Under the pieces are notes generated by a model. The model ran no database searches. It had not been told where the DNA came from and worked only from the letters and a program-made list of their open reading frames with translations. Shown piece by piece: positions 12,878-27,050 of a stretch of 64,000 nucleotides of DNA. The translations under genes were made by a program, and so were the position numbers. Origin of the DNA: Xylaria sp. FL1777. Lineage: Eukaryota; Ascomycota; Sordariomycetes; Xylariales; Xylariaceae. The DNA lies in contig MU400543.1 of NCBI GenBank assembly GCA_022578965.1, forward strand, positions 1 to 64,000, written 5' to 3'. Positions within the stretch are counted from its first letter, which is position 1, and each line of letters opens with the position of its first letter.

Positions 12878-14816
12878 TTATTTTCTTTCTTTTATAATTG
12901 TTGTTTTAATAATTTTATATTTTCTTTTTTATAAGTTTTTTTTTTTATTTCTTGTTTTTTTTTTTATGCTTATTATGTTTAGTAAAGTTTTTAAAAAATT
13001 TCGCTTGTTGTGTTTTAAACAAAAAGCTTAATAAAACTTTGCTTTGCTTTTTTTTATTAAACTAAAATTAATTAAAATAGCTTTATGCTTTTGCTACAAT
13101 TATTATAGTATAAAATGTTTAATGTTAAAATTTAACTTTAATTAATATATTAAATATATTGCAGCTAAATAAACAAATTATAACGCTAGAAGTTTATTTT
13201 TAAAGCAAATGTAATAGCTTATTTTTTAGTATAAAAAGCTAAAAAATAAATTAAACTTACTAATAAAAAAGCACAAAAAAATAAGTATAAAAATCTGCTG
13301 TTTTAAGCAATAAAAGAAATTATAACAAAAAAAAATAGCTATTATTATAGCTTATAGTTTAAATAGTTTAAAAAAACTTAAGCAAGTTAAAGCAAAAAAG
13401 CGTTATATAGCTAAAAAATAAAAATAGCACATTAAAGCAGCATAATTATTACTAGTTATTTTTTTAAAGTTTAATTAAAACGTATTAAACGTTTTGTTTA
13501 AAATTAATTCTTTTTTTTTAGCTTTAACTAGTTAAAGTATTAATAATAAAACCAGTTTATAATTATTTTAGCAGTTTTTAAGTATTTTTTAAGTTTTTAA
13601 GTATTATTAGCATATAAATATTTTTTTTATTTAATAAAATACTTAATATTATTGTTGTTTTAATAAAAATTTAATATATTTTTAACTTTATAAATGTTTT
13701 AATTTATTTTTATTTCTAGTTATATTTTAATAAATGTTTTAATAAATGCTAATTTTAGTAAAAAAATATAAAAAACAAAGTAAATTTATATGTTTTTTAA
13801 TAATAATAGTTTATAGTTAATAAGTAAAATAACTTTTTTAACTTTAAAAAAACTAAGTTTTTTAAATTTTAATTTATTGCTTAATTGTTTTGTTTTAATT
13901 TAAAAAATATTAATGTTTGCGTTATATTTTTGTTATAGTAAATAAACTTTGTTTCTTTTTTTAAAAGTTAGTTCTTTAGTTTATTTTTTGTTATAATATA
14001 TTAATATTTATTATTATAAAAACTAAAAACATAATTATAGTTTAGCTTGTAGCGTTTTAATTTTTATTATAATAGTTTTTGCTTAAAGTACTATAATTAA
14101 AATAATAAATGCTTTTATTAATGTTTTTTTTTGTTTTTTAATAGTTGCTTGCTATTTATAAATAGCTTTATATAAAAATATGTTTATATTTTTATTTATT
14201 AATATATTATATAAAATTTATGCTATTAATAATAGTTTTACTTAATTGTTTTATTAATAATTAATATAACTTTATAAATATTATTTTAGTATTTAGTTTA
14301 GTTTTTTTGTTTGTTTATTTATTTATAAGTAGTAAGCAGTTAAAAACTTTAGTTTAATATTAATAAGTTTAAAAAAACTAGTTTTAAACTTAAAAATAAA
14401 CAATTTATTTTAGTTTAAAACAATTTTTTTTAATAATTTATGCTTATTTAAATATTAATATATAAAAGCATATATAAGTTATTTAGCTATTATATTTTTT
14501 TTAAATAGTAAAAAGTAAGCATACTTAGTAAATCTATTAATAATAACTTATCTTTTATTATATTATATTTTTATAACTAAATTAGTTAATAAAAGTAATA
14601 CTATAATAAAATCTTAAGCAATAGTATATTATGCTTATTTAAATATTTATATAAGTTATAATAATTTATAAAGCTTATATTAAGCTGCTTTAGCTTTATT
14701 ATAAATATTATACCTTTTTATAATAGCTTTAATTATGTTTTATAGTTTTAAAAAATCGTATTTTTTTTATAGTTGTTTAATTATTTTTGTTGTTTTTTAG
14801 TATTTATGTAATAAAT

Positions 14817-15309
14817 TATAACGGACCTATTATATACTAATATAATAAGTTTGCTTTTAAAGTTTTAATTTGCAAGTAATAATAAAGTTTTTAATAGTAA
14901 TTTATTAAAAAGGTTTTTAAGGTACTTTTATTACTATGCATTAATAAAAGTCTTAAGAAATTAAAAGTAATAAATATATTAATGCTTAGTAGTTATAAGA
15001 AATTAATAGCTAAAAAACTAGAACTAAGTAAATAACTAAATATAAAAAATGCATAATTATATAAACAAAAAAAAATAGGAAAAATAATAACTTTTTTTAA
15101 ATTATTATAAGTTTAATAAGCACTAAATTATTATAAGCTTAATAAGCTTTAAATTACTGTAAGCTTAGTAAGCTTTAAATTATTGTAAGCTTAGTAAGCT
15201 AAATAAGTTATTATATAATTTTAGCTTTAGTTAACAAAAAAAAAAATATAAAATATATATAAAAGCATTAAACTGCTTTAAAAGCTATTTTAGTGCTAAT
15301 TTTGTAATA
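14817..15309 (-). repeat. Element 2 left LTR (3' LTR), type A, 493 bp
   Basis: Starts tataacggacctatta, ends ttttgtaata, and shows four roughly 25-bp tandem units near 15110-15200. It pairs with 29726-30219. Confidence 0.85.
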
Positions 15310-18300
15310 TTATTTCTTTTTTTCTAAAATTGTTATTTTAACAATTTTTTATAAGTATTTTTTTTTTTTTTTTTTTTATATATTATAATATTAAAGCGCA
15401 TTAAAAAAACTAACTGTTTATTTAAAATAAAGCAAAAACTTGTTTTTGCTTTTTTTATTAATTTTACTAGTTATAAAGTTATGCTTTATTTTTGCTGCTT
15501 TAATTAATTATTAATATACAAAATAATAAATAATATATTTTGTTATTTTAAATATGTATGCGTTAGTTGCTTTTGCAATAAATTAAAAGTTTTAATTAAT
15601 TTAATTAATAATATAGTTTTTAAATACTGTTGTTTTAAAAAAAAAAAAAAGCAAGCAAAACAATAGCTATTTTTAGTTTAAAAAAAATTAAAACAAGCTT
15701 AAAATAGCTTTAATTTTGTTTTAAGCAAGTTAGTTTAGCTTTATATATAAAAATGTTTTTTAAAAGCAAAAAGTATTAAAATAGTTTAGTAAAAGCTTTA
15801 GTTTTTAAATAAACTAAACAAAATAAAACGCATTAAAAAAAAACAAAAAGCGCTAGCAAAAAAGCAAAAATAATAAAAAAAACAAGCTAAAGCAATGCAA
15901 GCTACTTTATTTAAGTTTAATTAAAATTTTTTAAGCGTTTTTTTTAAAGTTAACTTTTTTTTTCTAGTTTTAAGCAGTTAAAATATTAGCAGTAAAACTA
16001 ACTTATAACTATTTTAGCAGTTTTTAAGTATTTTTTAAGTTTTTAAGTATTATTAGCATATAAGTATTTTTTTTATTTAATAAAATACTTTAGGTTATTA
16101 TTATTTTAACAGAAATTTAGTATATTTTTAACTTTATAAATGTTTTAATTTGTTTTTATTTTTAGTTATGTTTTAATAAATGTTTTAATAAATACTAGTT
16201 CTAGTAAAAAAATGTAAAAAATAAAGTAAATTTGCATATTTTTTAGTAATAATAGTTTATAGTTAATAAGTAAAATAATTTTTTTAATTTTAAAAAGGCT
16301 AAATTTTTTAAATTTTAATTTATTGCTTAGTTGTTTTGTTTTAATTTAAAAAATATTAATATTTGCGTTTTATTTTTATTGTAATAAATAAACCTTGTTT
16401 TTTTTTTAAAAGCTAGTTTTTTAGTTTGTTTTTTATTATAGTATATTAATATTTATTGTTATAAAAATTAAAAGCATAATTATAGTTTAGCTTATAACGT
16501 TTTAATTTTTGTTATAATAGTTTTTGTTTAAAATATTATAGTTAAAATAACAAATGCTTTTATTAATGTTTTTTTTTGTTTTTTAGTAGTTATTTGCTAT
16601 TTATAAATAGCTTTATGCAAAAATATGTTTATATTTTTATTTGTTAATATATTATATAAAATTTGTGTTATTAATAATAGTTTTACTTAATTGTTTTATT
16701 AATAATTAATATAACTTTATAAATATTGTTTTAATATTTAGTTTAGTTTTTTTGTTTGTTTATTTGTTTATAAGTAATAAGTAGTTAAAAATTTTAGTTT
16801 AATACTAATAAGTTTAAAAAAGCTAGTTTTAAATTTAAAAGTAAACAATTTATTTTAATTTAAAACAATTTTTTTTAGTAGCTTATGTTTATTTAAATAT
16901 TAGCATATAAAAGCATATATAAATTGTTTAGCTGTTATATTTTCTTTAAACAATAAAAAGTAAGCATATTTAATAAGTTTATTAATAATAACTTATATTT
17001 TATTGTATTATACTTTTATAACTAAATCGGTTAATAAAAGTAATACTATAATAAAATCTTAAGCAATAATATATTATATTTGTTTAAGTATTTATATAAG
17101 TTATAATAGTTTATAAAGCTTATATTAAGCTGCTTTAGTTTTATTATAAATATTGCACTTTTTTATAATAAATTTCACTATGTTTTATAGTTTTAAAAAA
17201 TTGTATTTTTTTTGTAATTATTAGACTGTTTTTGTTGCTTTTTAGTGTTTATATAATAAGTATTCGTAAAATTTTTTAATAAACTTGTTTTGTAAAAATT
17301 CCGGTAAATAAACCTTATATTTATATATTAGCTTATTATTTTTTGATTTTTTGTGTTTTTATAGTTATGCTAATTTTTTTAAGTTATAAGCTTATTATAG
17401 CTATATATTTATAAAGTTTTTAAATATAATTTTAATTTTTAAGCTTTTATTTTTTTAAGAATATAATACTTAAATGTTTTTTTTTAAAACTTTAAATTCT
17501 TTTTGTTTTTATTAATTAAGTATGTTTGCTTAAATATTTTTTTTTTCTTTAATATAACATATTTTAAAGTTAAACTTAAAAAAAAAAACCATTTAATTTT
17601 TATGTTATTTAGTAATTTTTTGTGTAGTTATAAATTTTATTAAGTTTTAATAATTTAAATAAATTTTAATTAGCTTTATAGTTTTTATAAAAAATAGTTT
17701 TTACTTTTTAAGTGCTATAATAATTGCAAGTAGTTCTTTGTTATATATAAGGTATTATAATGCTACGTTTTATAGTGCTTTAAAGTAATAAACTACTAAG
17801 TGCTATTTTTTGTTGTTTTTTAATTGTTTTAAAACTTTTGTAATTATACTATTTAAAATATTTATTTTTAGCTTTTTTTTTTTTTATAGATTAAGTAGTT
17901 TAATTATAAAATTAAAAATAACATTTAGTTTTAGTTTTTTAAAAGCTTTTTAAGCTTTTTTTAAAATTAAAAAAGATTTTTTTTTGTATTTTTTTTTTGT
18001 ATACTTTATAAAATAAAATGCTATTTTTTTAAAGTTTTAAATTAATATTTAAACATAGTTTAAAAATTCTAATGCTTGTTATATATTTATAATAGTAGTT
18101 AAGTTAAATATTTTTTAGTTTTATACTGTATTAATTTTTAACTATTAAATCTATATTTGTTTTAAAGTAATTATAAATTTTAAAAAGTTAATTTTTTATA
18201 TATGCTATATATATTTTTTTGTATTAAGTTGTAATTTTGCTTGTTTAAGTATTTTTAACATTTAAGTTATGTGTTTTTTATGTTTTTTTAGTGTTTTAAA

Positions 18301-19348
18301 GTAAATTAAAATATTATTTAAGTAAATAAATATAAACTTATTTAAAAATTTCTGTAAAATTATTATTATTATATATTAAAAGCTAGCTAATATATTTTGT
18401 AGTTCTTATAGTATAACTATATATTTATATAGTTTATATATTGTTTATATAATAGTTTTTTATTTTTTTTCTTTAGCTATTTTAATAGCATAATATTTAT
18501 TTAAAATATTAACTGCTATAAACTATTTTATTTAGCTAATATTTTTTTTTATAGTTATTAATAAAATAAAAAAATATTTATTTATAATAGTAATTACGTT
18601 TAATAATTAGTAGTTAACTATTATTTGTTATATTAATCTTTTTTTTTATTAATTAGTTATTTTTTATTTTTTATTTTAAGTATTAATACTATAAGGTATT
18701 TAGCAAATAACTAAGATTTTTTTAGGAATCTTTTTGCTAGATTTTTTTAAATATATTTTTATAAAGCGTTTATTTTGTTTAAGTTTATATAGTATACTTA
18801 ATAAAGCTTTAGTTAATATTTTTCTTTAATAAAAATATAATAATTTTATAAGCTATATTTAAAAAGTTCTTTTTTTTTTTTTTTTTTAAATAGTTTGTAA
18901 AATTTGTAATATATTTTTAGTATTTTATTTAGGATTTTTTTTGCGATTTTTCTAATTTTTTTGCTTTATTTTTTACTTTTTTAATTAATAGTTTTTACTT
19001 TTTATTAAATTAAAAGGTTGCTAGTTTTTAGCTATAATATTTCTAAAATAATATTATAATTAAATATATTAGCAATATTTAATATAATTTGTTTTTTATG
19101 TTTTTATATAAATATATTAAAAAGTTTAGTTTTTTTAAGTATATAATTATTATTATAGCTAAAAATACTTTTATTAAATCTTTTAATTTTTTAGGATTTT
19201 TGCTTGTATTTTTAAGAAATTTTATTTTGTTTTATTACTTTAAGTAAAATTATATTAGCTTATGCTTTTAAGTTAATTAAAATATTATATTTTTTTTTTA
19301 ATATATAAGTTTAATTTTAAATTAGTTTTGCTAGTTATTGCATTAAAC

Positions 19349-19842
19349 TATTACAAAATTAGCATAAAAGTGGCCTTTAAAGCAGCTTAATGCTTTTATA
19401 TATACTTTGCACTTTTTCTTTTGCTAGCTAAAGCCAAGGTTACATAATAATTTATTTAGCTTACTAAGCTTATAATAATTTAAAGCTTATTAAGCTTATA
19501 GTAATTTAAAGCTTATTAAGCTTATAATAATTTAATGCTTATTAAACTTGCAATAATTTAAAAAAAGTTATTACTTTTTTTACTTTTTCTTTGTTTATAT
19601 AATTATGTACTTTTTATATTTAGTTATTTACTTAGTTTTAGTTTTTTAGCTATTAATTTTTTATAACTGCTAAGCATTAATATATTTATTACTTTTAATT
19701 TTTTAAAACTTTTATTAATGCATAGTAATAAAAGTACCTTAAAAACTTTCTTAATAAACTACTATTAAAAATCTTATTATTACTTATAAATTAAAACTTT
19801 AAAAGCAAACTTGTTATATTAATATATAATAAGTTTATTATA
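19349..19842 (+). repeat. Element A 5' LTR, type A, 494 bp
   Basis: Starts tattacaaaattagc and ends aagtttattata. It contains tatatatactttgc and the tandem aagctta-containing units in opposite orientation to the element 2 LTRs. Confidence 0.87.
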
Positions 19843-22800
19843 CTTTAATAGCTTTTTAATTAATAAAACTTAATATATAAAAACAAATATTAATATAAAA
19901 AGTTAAGTAATAAACAATTTATAAAATAAACTTTTAAAAATATACTAAAAAAATATTTAAAGAACAAAAATGCTAAACAGTATTGCATAAGTAAACTTTA
20001 CTTAATAACTAATAAACTAAATCTAAGTTATGCTATTAAAAACAAAAAATTAAAAATTAAGTTTAAAGATTTTAAAAACTTTTAAAACTAGCAACGTACT
20101 AAAATAATAAACTTTAGTATTTTTATTAGTTATTTTTATTAAAAAAAAAGTAGTAGCAAAAAAAAAAAAGTTAAGCAGCAATAATAAAAAAAAACTAACA
20201 TTAATACTAATACTACAAAGCAAACTAGTTGCTTTAACTTAAAAAACAATTTAAATATTAAGCGTTATAACCTTTAAACTAATATAAATATTAGCTATAG
20301 TAATTAAAGCAGTAATAATAATTACTACTATAATAATAAATTAAAGCTTTAAATAAATAATTATATTATAATTAATATTAATATTACTACTAGTAAACTT
20401 AACGCTTATTTTTATTATTGCTATACTTAAAGTAATAACTTAAAATAAAAAATTTAACTTTTTATTATTACTATTGCTTTTATTATTAAAATTATTTATA
20501 ATATTAAAAATGCTAAACATTAAAAGTTTTAAACTTACTACTTTAAAGCTTTATAATAAATTTATAAATATAAAAGCCTTTTTAATTTATGTTAAACTTT
20601 ATTTAAAATAGCATTTTACTACTATTATAAAAAAAAATTAAAAAATAATAACTATTTTATAATTTTTGTTAAAAAAAATACTAAAATAGTTTTAACTTAT
20701 TTTAAAGGATTTTTTAAAAGCTAATAAGTTAACTAACTTTAAGCTAAAAATAAAAAAGATTTTTAAAAATTACATTAAGTTTAAAAATTAAATAAAAGCA
20801 TTGTTTAAAGATTTTTAAAAAGCAAAACACGCAAAAAAAGCACTTTATTGCTTAAAATAAACAAAAGCAGCAGTAAATTACGCTATAAAATTTAAACAAT
20901 TAATAGCAATTTTAAAATTGCTTAAGCTTATATTATTTTATTTATTTTATAGTAAACTTAAAACTTAAGTTTAAAACAAACTATATAAAATAAATAAACT
21001 AGCAAAAATTAATACGTATATTAATATAGCTATTATAATTAATTAACGATTATTTAATTAATATTTTAAAACTAAAAAAACTAAAAAAAACAAAAAAAAG
21101 AATACTTAAAAAAATATTAAACAAAGATTTAAGCAAATTAATAAAGTTTAAAAACAATAATCTTAAAATATGTTTAAAATTAAATGTTATAACTATAAAA
21201 AAAAAAAATACTTTTAAAAATAATGCTAATTTAAAAAAAAAAACAGAAAAAAAAGCTATAAAAAAGAAAAGATTTTTTAACTTAAAAAAAAAGTATAAGT
21301 TATAAAAGTTTAAAATAACAAAAAATAATAAAGCAATTTAAAAAATATGTTTTTAAAACAAAAGTATAAAATTGCTATTTTAAATTAAAACAAAAATATT
21401 ATATTAAACAAATTTAAATGCTTTATTTATATAAATTAAAATAAATAAGCATATAAATATTATTTAAAAGCTTTATAGTTATTAAAACAAATTATAAAAA
21501 GATATATTTGTTATATAAACAATTAAAATTATTTAATATATAATTTAAAAAAATAGTTTAACTAAAAATAGCAAATAATAAAAAATAGTAAATTAATATA
21601 GTTAGTAAACTTATAAAACTATAAAAACTTTAAACTATTAAAGCTTAAAATATAGCTTAAAAAAAAGTTATATTTAAAAAAATAAAACTATAACTATAAA
21701 TAGTATAATTATTAAACTAATTATAAACTATTAAAACATTTAGTTGCTAAATAAACTTAAAAAAATAAAACTTATAAAACTTTAAAACAAAAACAAATAA
21801 GATTAAAAGTTATAAAAAACACTATAAAAAAAGAACTAATAAAAATAAATAAAGTATTTTTATAGCTTAAACTGCTTTAAATATAACAAAATAAAAAAGT
21901 ATTAATAGTTAACGCAAAAATAAATATGTTTTAAAAACTAAAACTAGCAATTTAACTAATTGCTAAAAGTTATTACTATAATAAAACTATAATAAAAAAT
22001 AATAATAATATTTTATGCTTAAAAAATCTAAAACATAATAAAATATTATAAAATTGCTATATAATATATTATTACTACTAATATTTATTAAATAAACTAA
22101 AAAATAATTAGTTTTTTAAATAAATTGCAAAAATAAAAATATAAAACCTTTATAAATTAAAGTAATAAGTTATAACTATAGTTTACTATAAAAATTTATA
22201 AAGATTTATAACATTTAAAAAAAATTTTAATTATATTTATAATACTATTTTAAAAAAATATAAAAATAACTGCTATAAATATTATTAGTTAATTAAAGCA
22301 TAATTATACTAAAAAATAGTTGCTAAAAGCAAAAAAGCTTAAAAACTACAATTTAAAGCTTAACTAAAAGCAAAAACAAAACAAAGCGCAATAATATTTA
22401 AAGTGCAAAATAAAACAAGCATTTAAACATTTAACAAAAAAAAGTCAAAAAATAAAATAAGCATTCGCTAAAAAAGCAGTAAATAGCTAAAAAAACTAAA
22501 GCTTTACATAAAGTTTAATATAATAACTAAAAAAACTAATTTAAAGTTAAACTTATATATTAAAAAAAAAAATATAATACTTTAATTAATTTAAAAACAT
22601 AAGCTAACATAATTTTACTTAAAGTAGCAAAACAAAATAAAATTCTTTAAAAATATAAGCAAAAATCTTAAAAAATTAAAAAATTTAATAAAAGCACTTT
22701 TAGCTATAATAACAGTTATATATTTAAAAAAACCAAACTTTTTAATATATTTATATAAAAATACAAAAAATAAATTATATTAAATATTACTAATATATTT

Positions 22801-23329
22801 AATTATAATATTATTTTAGAAATATTATAGCTAAAAACTAGTAACCTTTTGATTTAATAAAAAGCAAAAACTATTAATTAAAAAAGTAAAAAATAAAGCA
22901 AAAAAATCAGAAAAATTACAAAAGAAATCCTAAACAAAATACTAAAAGTATATTACAAATTTTACAAACTATTTAAAAAAAAAAAAAAAAAAGAACTTTT
23001 TAAACATAGCTTATAAAATTACTACATTTTTATTAAGAAAAAATATTAACTAAAGCTTTATTAAGTATATTATATAAGCTTAAACAAAACAAACGCTTTA
23101 TAAAAATACATTTAAAAAAACCTAGCAAAAAAATTTCTAAAAAAATCTTAGTTATTTGCTAAATATTTTATAGTACTAATACTTAAAATAAAAAATAAAA
23201 AACAACTAATTAATAAAAAAAGAAAACTAGTATAGCAAGTAATAATTAACTACTAACTATTAAACGTAATTATTATTACAAATAAATACTTCTTTATTTT
23301 GCTAGTAATTATAAAAAAAAACATTAGTT

Positions 23330-23650
23330 AAGCAAAATAGTTTATAGCAATTAATATTTTAAATAAATATTATGCTATTAAAATAGCTAAAAAAAAAAAA
23401 TAAAAAACTGCTATATAAACAATATATAAACTATATAAATATATAGTTATGCTATAAAAACTATAAAATATACTAGCTAGCTTTTAATATATAATAATAA
23501 CAATTTTATAAAAGTTTTTAAACAAGTTTATGTTTATTTACTTAAATAATATTTTAATTTATTTTAAAACACTAAAAAAACACAAAAAATATATAATTTA
23601 AGTATTAAAAACACTTAAATAAGCAAAATTACAACTTAACATAAAAAAGT
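23330..23650 (+). pseudogene. Reverse transcriptase relic of element A
   Basis: At 23370-23450 one frame reads IKIAKKKK-stop-KTAI followed by TIYKLYKYIVML, the gypsy segment IKIAxGxEWKTAFRTRYGLYEYxVMPFG. At about 23530-23570 it reads FIYLNNILIY, the YLDDILIYS catalytic motif with both Asp changed to Asn by G-to-A mutation. KTLKKHKKY follows, as in gypsy reverse transcriptases. The loss of both catalytic Asp and the many stops show that it is dead. Confidence 0.8.
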
Positions 23651-26556
23651 ATATATAGCATATATAAAAAATCGACTTTTTAAGATTTATAATTACTTTA
23701 AAACAAATATAAATTTAATAATTAAAAATTAACATAATATAAAACTAAAAAATATTTAACTTAGCTACTATTATAAATATATAATAAGCATTAAAATTTT
23801 TAAACTATGTTTAAATGTTAATTTAAAACTTTAAAAAAATAGCATTTTATTTTATAAAGTATATAAAGAAAAAATATAAAAAAAAATCTTTTTTAATTTT
23901 AAAAGAAGCTTAAAAAGCTTTTAAAAAACTAAAACTAAAAGTTATTTTTAACTTTATAGTTAAACTACTTAATCTATAAAAAAAGAAAAAGCTAAAAATA
24001 AATGCTTTAAATAATATAATTGCAGAAATTTTAAAACAATTAAAAAACAATAAAAAATAGCACTTAGTAGCTTATTATTTTAAAGCACTACAAAATGCAG
24101 CATTATAATACTTTATATATAACAAAAAACTGCTTACAATTATTATAGCACTTAAAAAATAAAAACTATTTTTTATAAAAACTATAAAGCTAATTAAGAT
24201 TTATTTAAATTATTAAAACTTAACGAAATTTATAACTATATAAAAAATTACTAAACAACATAAAAATTAAATAGTTTTTTTTTTTAAGTTTAACTTTAAA
24301 ATATATTATATTAAAAAAAAAGAAAATATTTAAGCAAACATACTTAGTTAATAAAGTTAAAAAAGATTTAAAGTTTTAAAAAAAAACATTTAAGTATTAT
24401 ATCCTTAAAAAAATAAAAGCTTAAAAATTAAAGTTATATTTAAAAACTTTACAGATATATAGCTATAATAAGCTTATAACTTAAAAAAGTTAATATAACT
24501 ACAAAAATATAAAAGATTAAAAAATAATAAGCTAATATATAAATATAAAGTTTATTTACTGGAATTTTTATAAAACAAGTTTATTAAGAAATTTTATAAA
24601 TATTTATTATATAAACATTAAAAAATAATAAAAATAGTTCAACAATTATAAAAAAAGTACAATTTTTTAAAACTATAAAATATAGTTAAATCTATTATAA
24701 AAAAGTGCAATATTTATAACAAAGCTAAAGCAGCTTAATATAAGTTTTATAAACTGCTATAACTTATATAAATACTTAAATAAGCATAGCATACTATTAC
24801 TTAAAATTTTATTATAGTACTACTTTTATTAATTAATCTAGTTATAAAAATATAATATAATAAAATATAAGTTATTATTAATAGATTTACTAAGTATGCT
24901 TACTTTTTACTGTTTAAAAAAAATATAATAGCTAAATAACTTATATATGCTTTTATATGCTAATATTTAAATAAGCATAAACTACTAAAAAAAATTGTTT
25001 TAAACTAAAATAAATTGTTTACTTTTAAGTTTAAAACTAGTTTTTTTAAACTTATTAATATTAAACTAAAGTTTTTAACTGCTTACTACTTATAAATAAA
25101 TAAACAAACAAAAAAACTAAACTAAATATTAAAATAATATTTATAAAGTTATATTAACTACTAATAAAATAATTAAGTAAAACTATTATTAATAGCACAA
25201 ATTTTATATAATATATTAATAAATAAAAATATAAACATATTTTTATATAAAGCTGTTTATAAATAGCAAACAACTATTAAAAAACAAAAAAAAACATTAT
25301 TAAAAACATTTGCTATTTTAACTATAATACTTTAAGTAAGAACTATTATAATAAAAATTAAAACGCTATAAGCTAAACTATAATTATACTTTTAATTTTT
25401 ATAACAATAGATATTAATATATTATAACAAAAAACAAACTAAAAAACTAACTTTTAAAAAAGAAAACAAAGTTTACTTATTATAACAAAAATAAAATATA
25501 AACACTAATATTTCTTAAATTAAAACAAAACAACTAAACAATAAATTAAAATTTAAAAAGCTTAGCTTTTTTAAAATTAAAAAAATTATTTTATTTACTA
25601 ACTATAAACTGTTATTACTAAAAAATATACAAATTTACTTTATTTTTTATATTTTTTTACTAGAACTAGCACTTATTAAAACACTTATTAAAACATAACT
25701 AAAAATAAAAACAAATTAAAACATTTATAAAGTTAAAAATATACTAAATTTCCGTTAAAACAACAATAACCTAAAATATCTTATTAAATAAAAAGAATAC
25801 TTATATGCTAATAATACTTAAAAGCTTAAAAAATACTTAAAAACCGCTAAAATAATTATAAGTTAGTTTTATTACTAATATTTTAACTGCTTAAAACTAA
25901 AAAAAAAAAGTTAACCTTAAAGCAAACGCTTAAAAAATCCTAATTAAACTTAGATAAAGCAGCTTGCGCTACTTTAGCTTGCTTTTTTTATTATTTTTGC
26001 TTTTTTACTAGCGCTTTTTATTTCTTTTTAATACGTTTTATTTTATTTAGTTTATTTAAAGACTAAAGCTTTTATTAAACCATTTTAATACTTTTTGCTT
26101 TTAAAAAACGTTTTTATATATAAAGCTAAGCTAACTTGCTTAAAACAAAATTAAAGCTATTTTAAGCTTGTTTTAGTTTTTTTTAAACTAAAAGTAACTA
26201 TTGCTTTGCTTGCTTTTTTTTTTTTTTAAAACAACAGTATTTAAAAATTATATTATTAATTAAATTAATTAAAACTTCTAATTTATTGCAAGAGCAACTA
26301 GCACATATACATTTAAAACAACAAAATATATTATTTATTATTTTGCACGTTAATAATTAACTAAAGCAGCAAAAGCAAAACATAACTTTATAGCTAGTAA
26401 AATTAATAAAAAAAGCAAAAATAAGTTTTTGCTTTGTTTTAAATAAGCAGTTAGTTTTTTTAATGCGCTTTAATATTATAACATATAAAAAAAAAAAAAA
26501 AAAAAAATACTTACAGAAAAATTATTAAAACAACAATTCTAGAAAAAAAGAAATAA

Positions 26557-27050
26557 TATTACAAAATTAGCACAAAAGTAGCTTTTAAAGCGGCTTAATA
26601 CTTTTATATATATTTTACATTTTTTTTTTTGCTAGCTAAAACTAAAGTTATATAATAACTTACTTAGCTTACTAAGCTTACAGTAATTTAAAGCTTACTA
26701 AGCTTACAGTAATTTAAAGCTTACTAAGCTTATAGTAATTTAATGCTTACTAAACTTGCAATAATTTAAAAAAAGTTATTACTTTTTTTATTTTTTTTTT
26801 ATTTATATAATTATGCACTTTTTATATTTAGTTACTTACTTAGTTCTAGTTTTTTAGCTATTAATTTTTTATAACTGCTAAGCATTAATATATTTATTAC
26901 TTTTAATTTCTTAAGACCTTTATTAATGCATAGTAATAAAAGTACTCCAAAAACTTCTTTAATAAACTACCGTTAAGGATTCTATTATTACTTACAAATT
27001 AAAACCCTAAAAGCAAACCTGTTATATTAATATATAACAGGTCCGTTACA
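26557..27050 (+). repeat. Element A 3' LTR, type A, 494 bp
   Basis: Starts tattacaaaattagcacaaa and ends aacaggtccgttaca, the least mutated version of this terminus in the window. It establishes tgttac...gttaca as the ancestral ends. Confidence 0.87.

Larger units (their letters stand above)
19349..27050 (+). mobile_element. Element A: plus-strand chromovirus inserted in element 2
   Basis: LTRs of exactly 494 bp (19349-19842 and 26557-27050) flank a 6.7 kb interior. The target duplication taaac occurs at 19344-19348 and 27051-27055, and the uninterrupted site is visible in element 3 near 32300-32310. The interior reads as gypsy pol with RIP stops: reverse transcriptase at 23330-23650, integrase near 24700-24850, chromodomain-like reading towards 25800. 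It is the youngest level of this branch, because it interrupts element 2, which interrupts element 3. Confidence 0.9.
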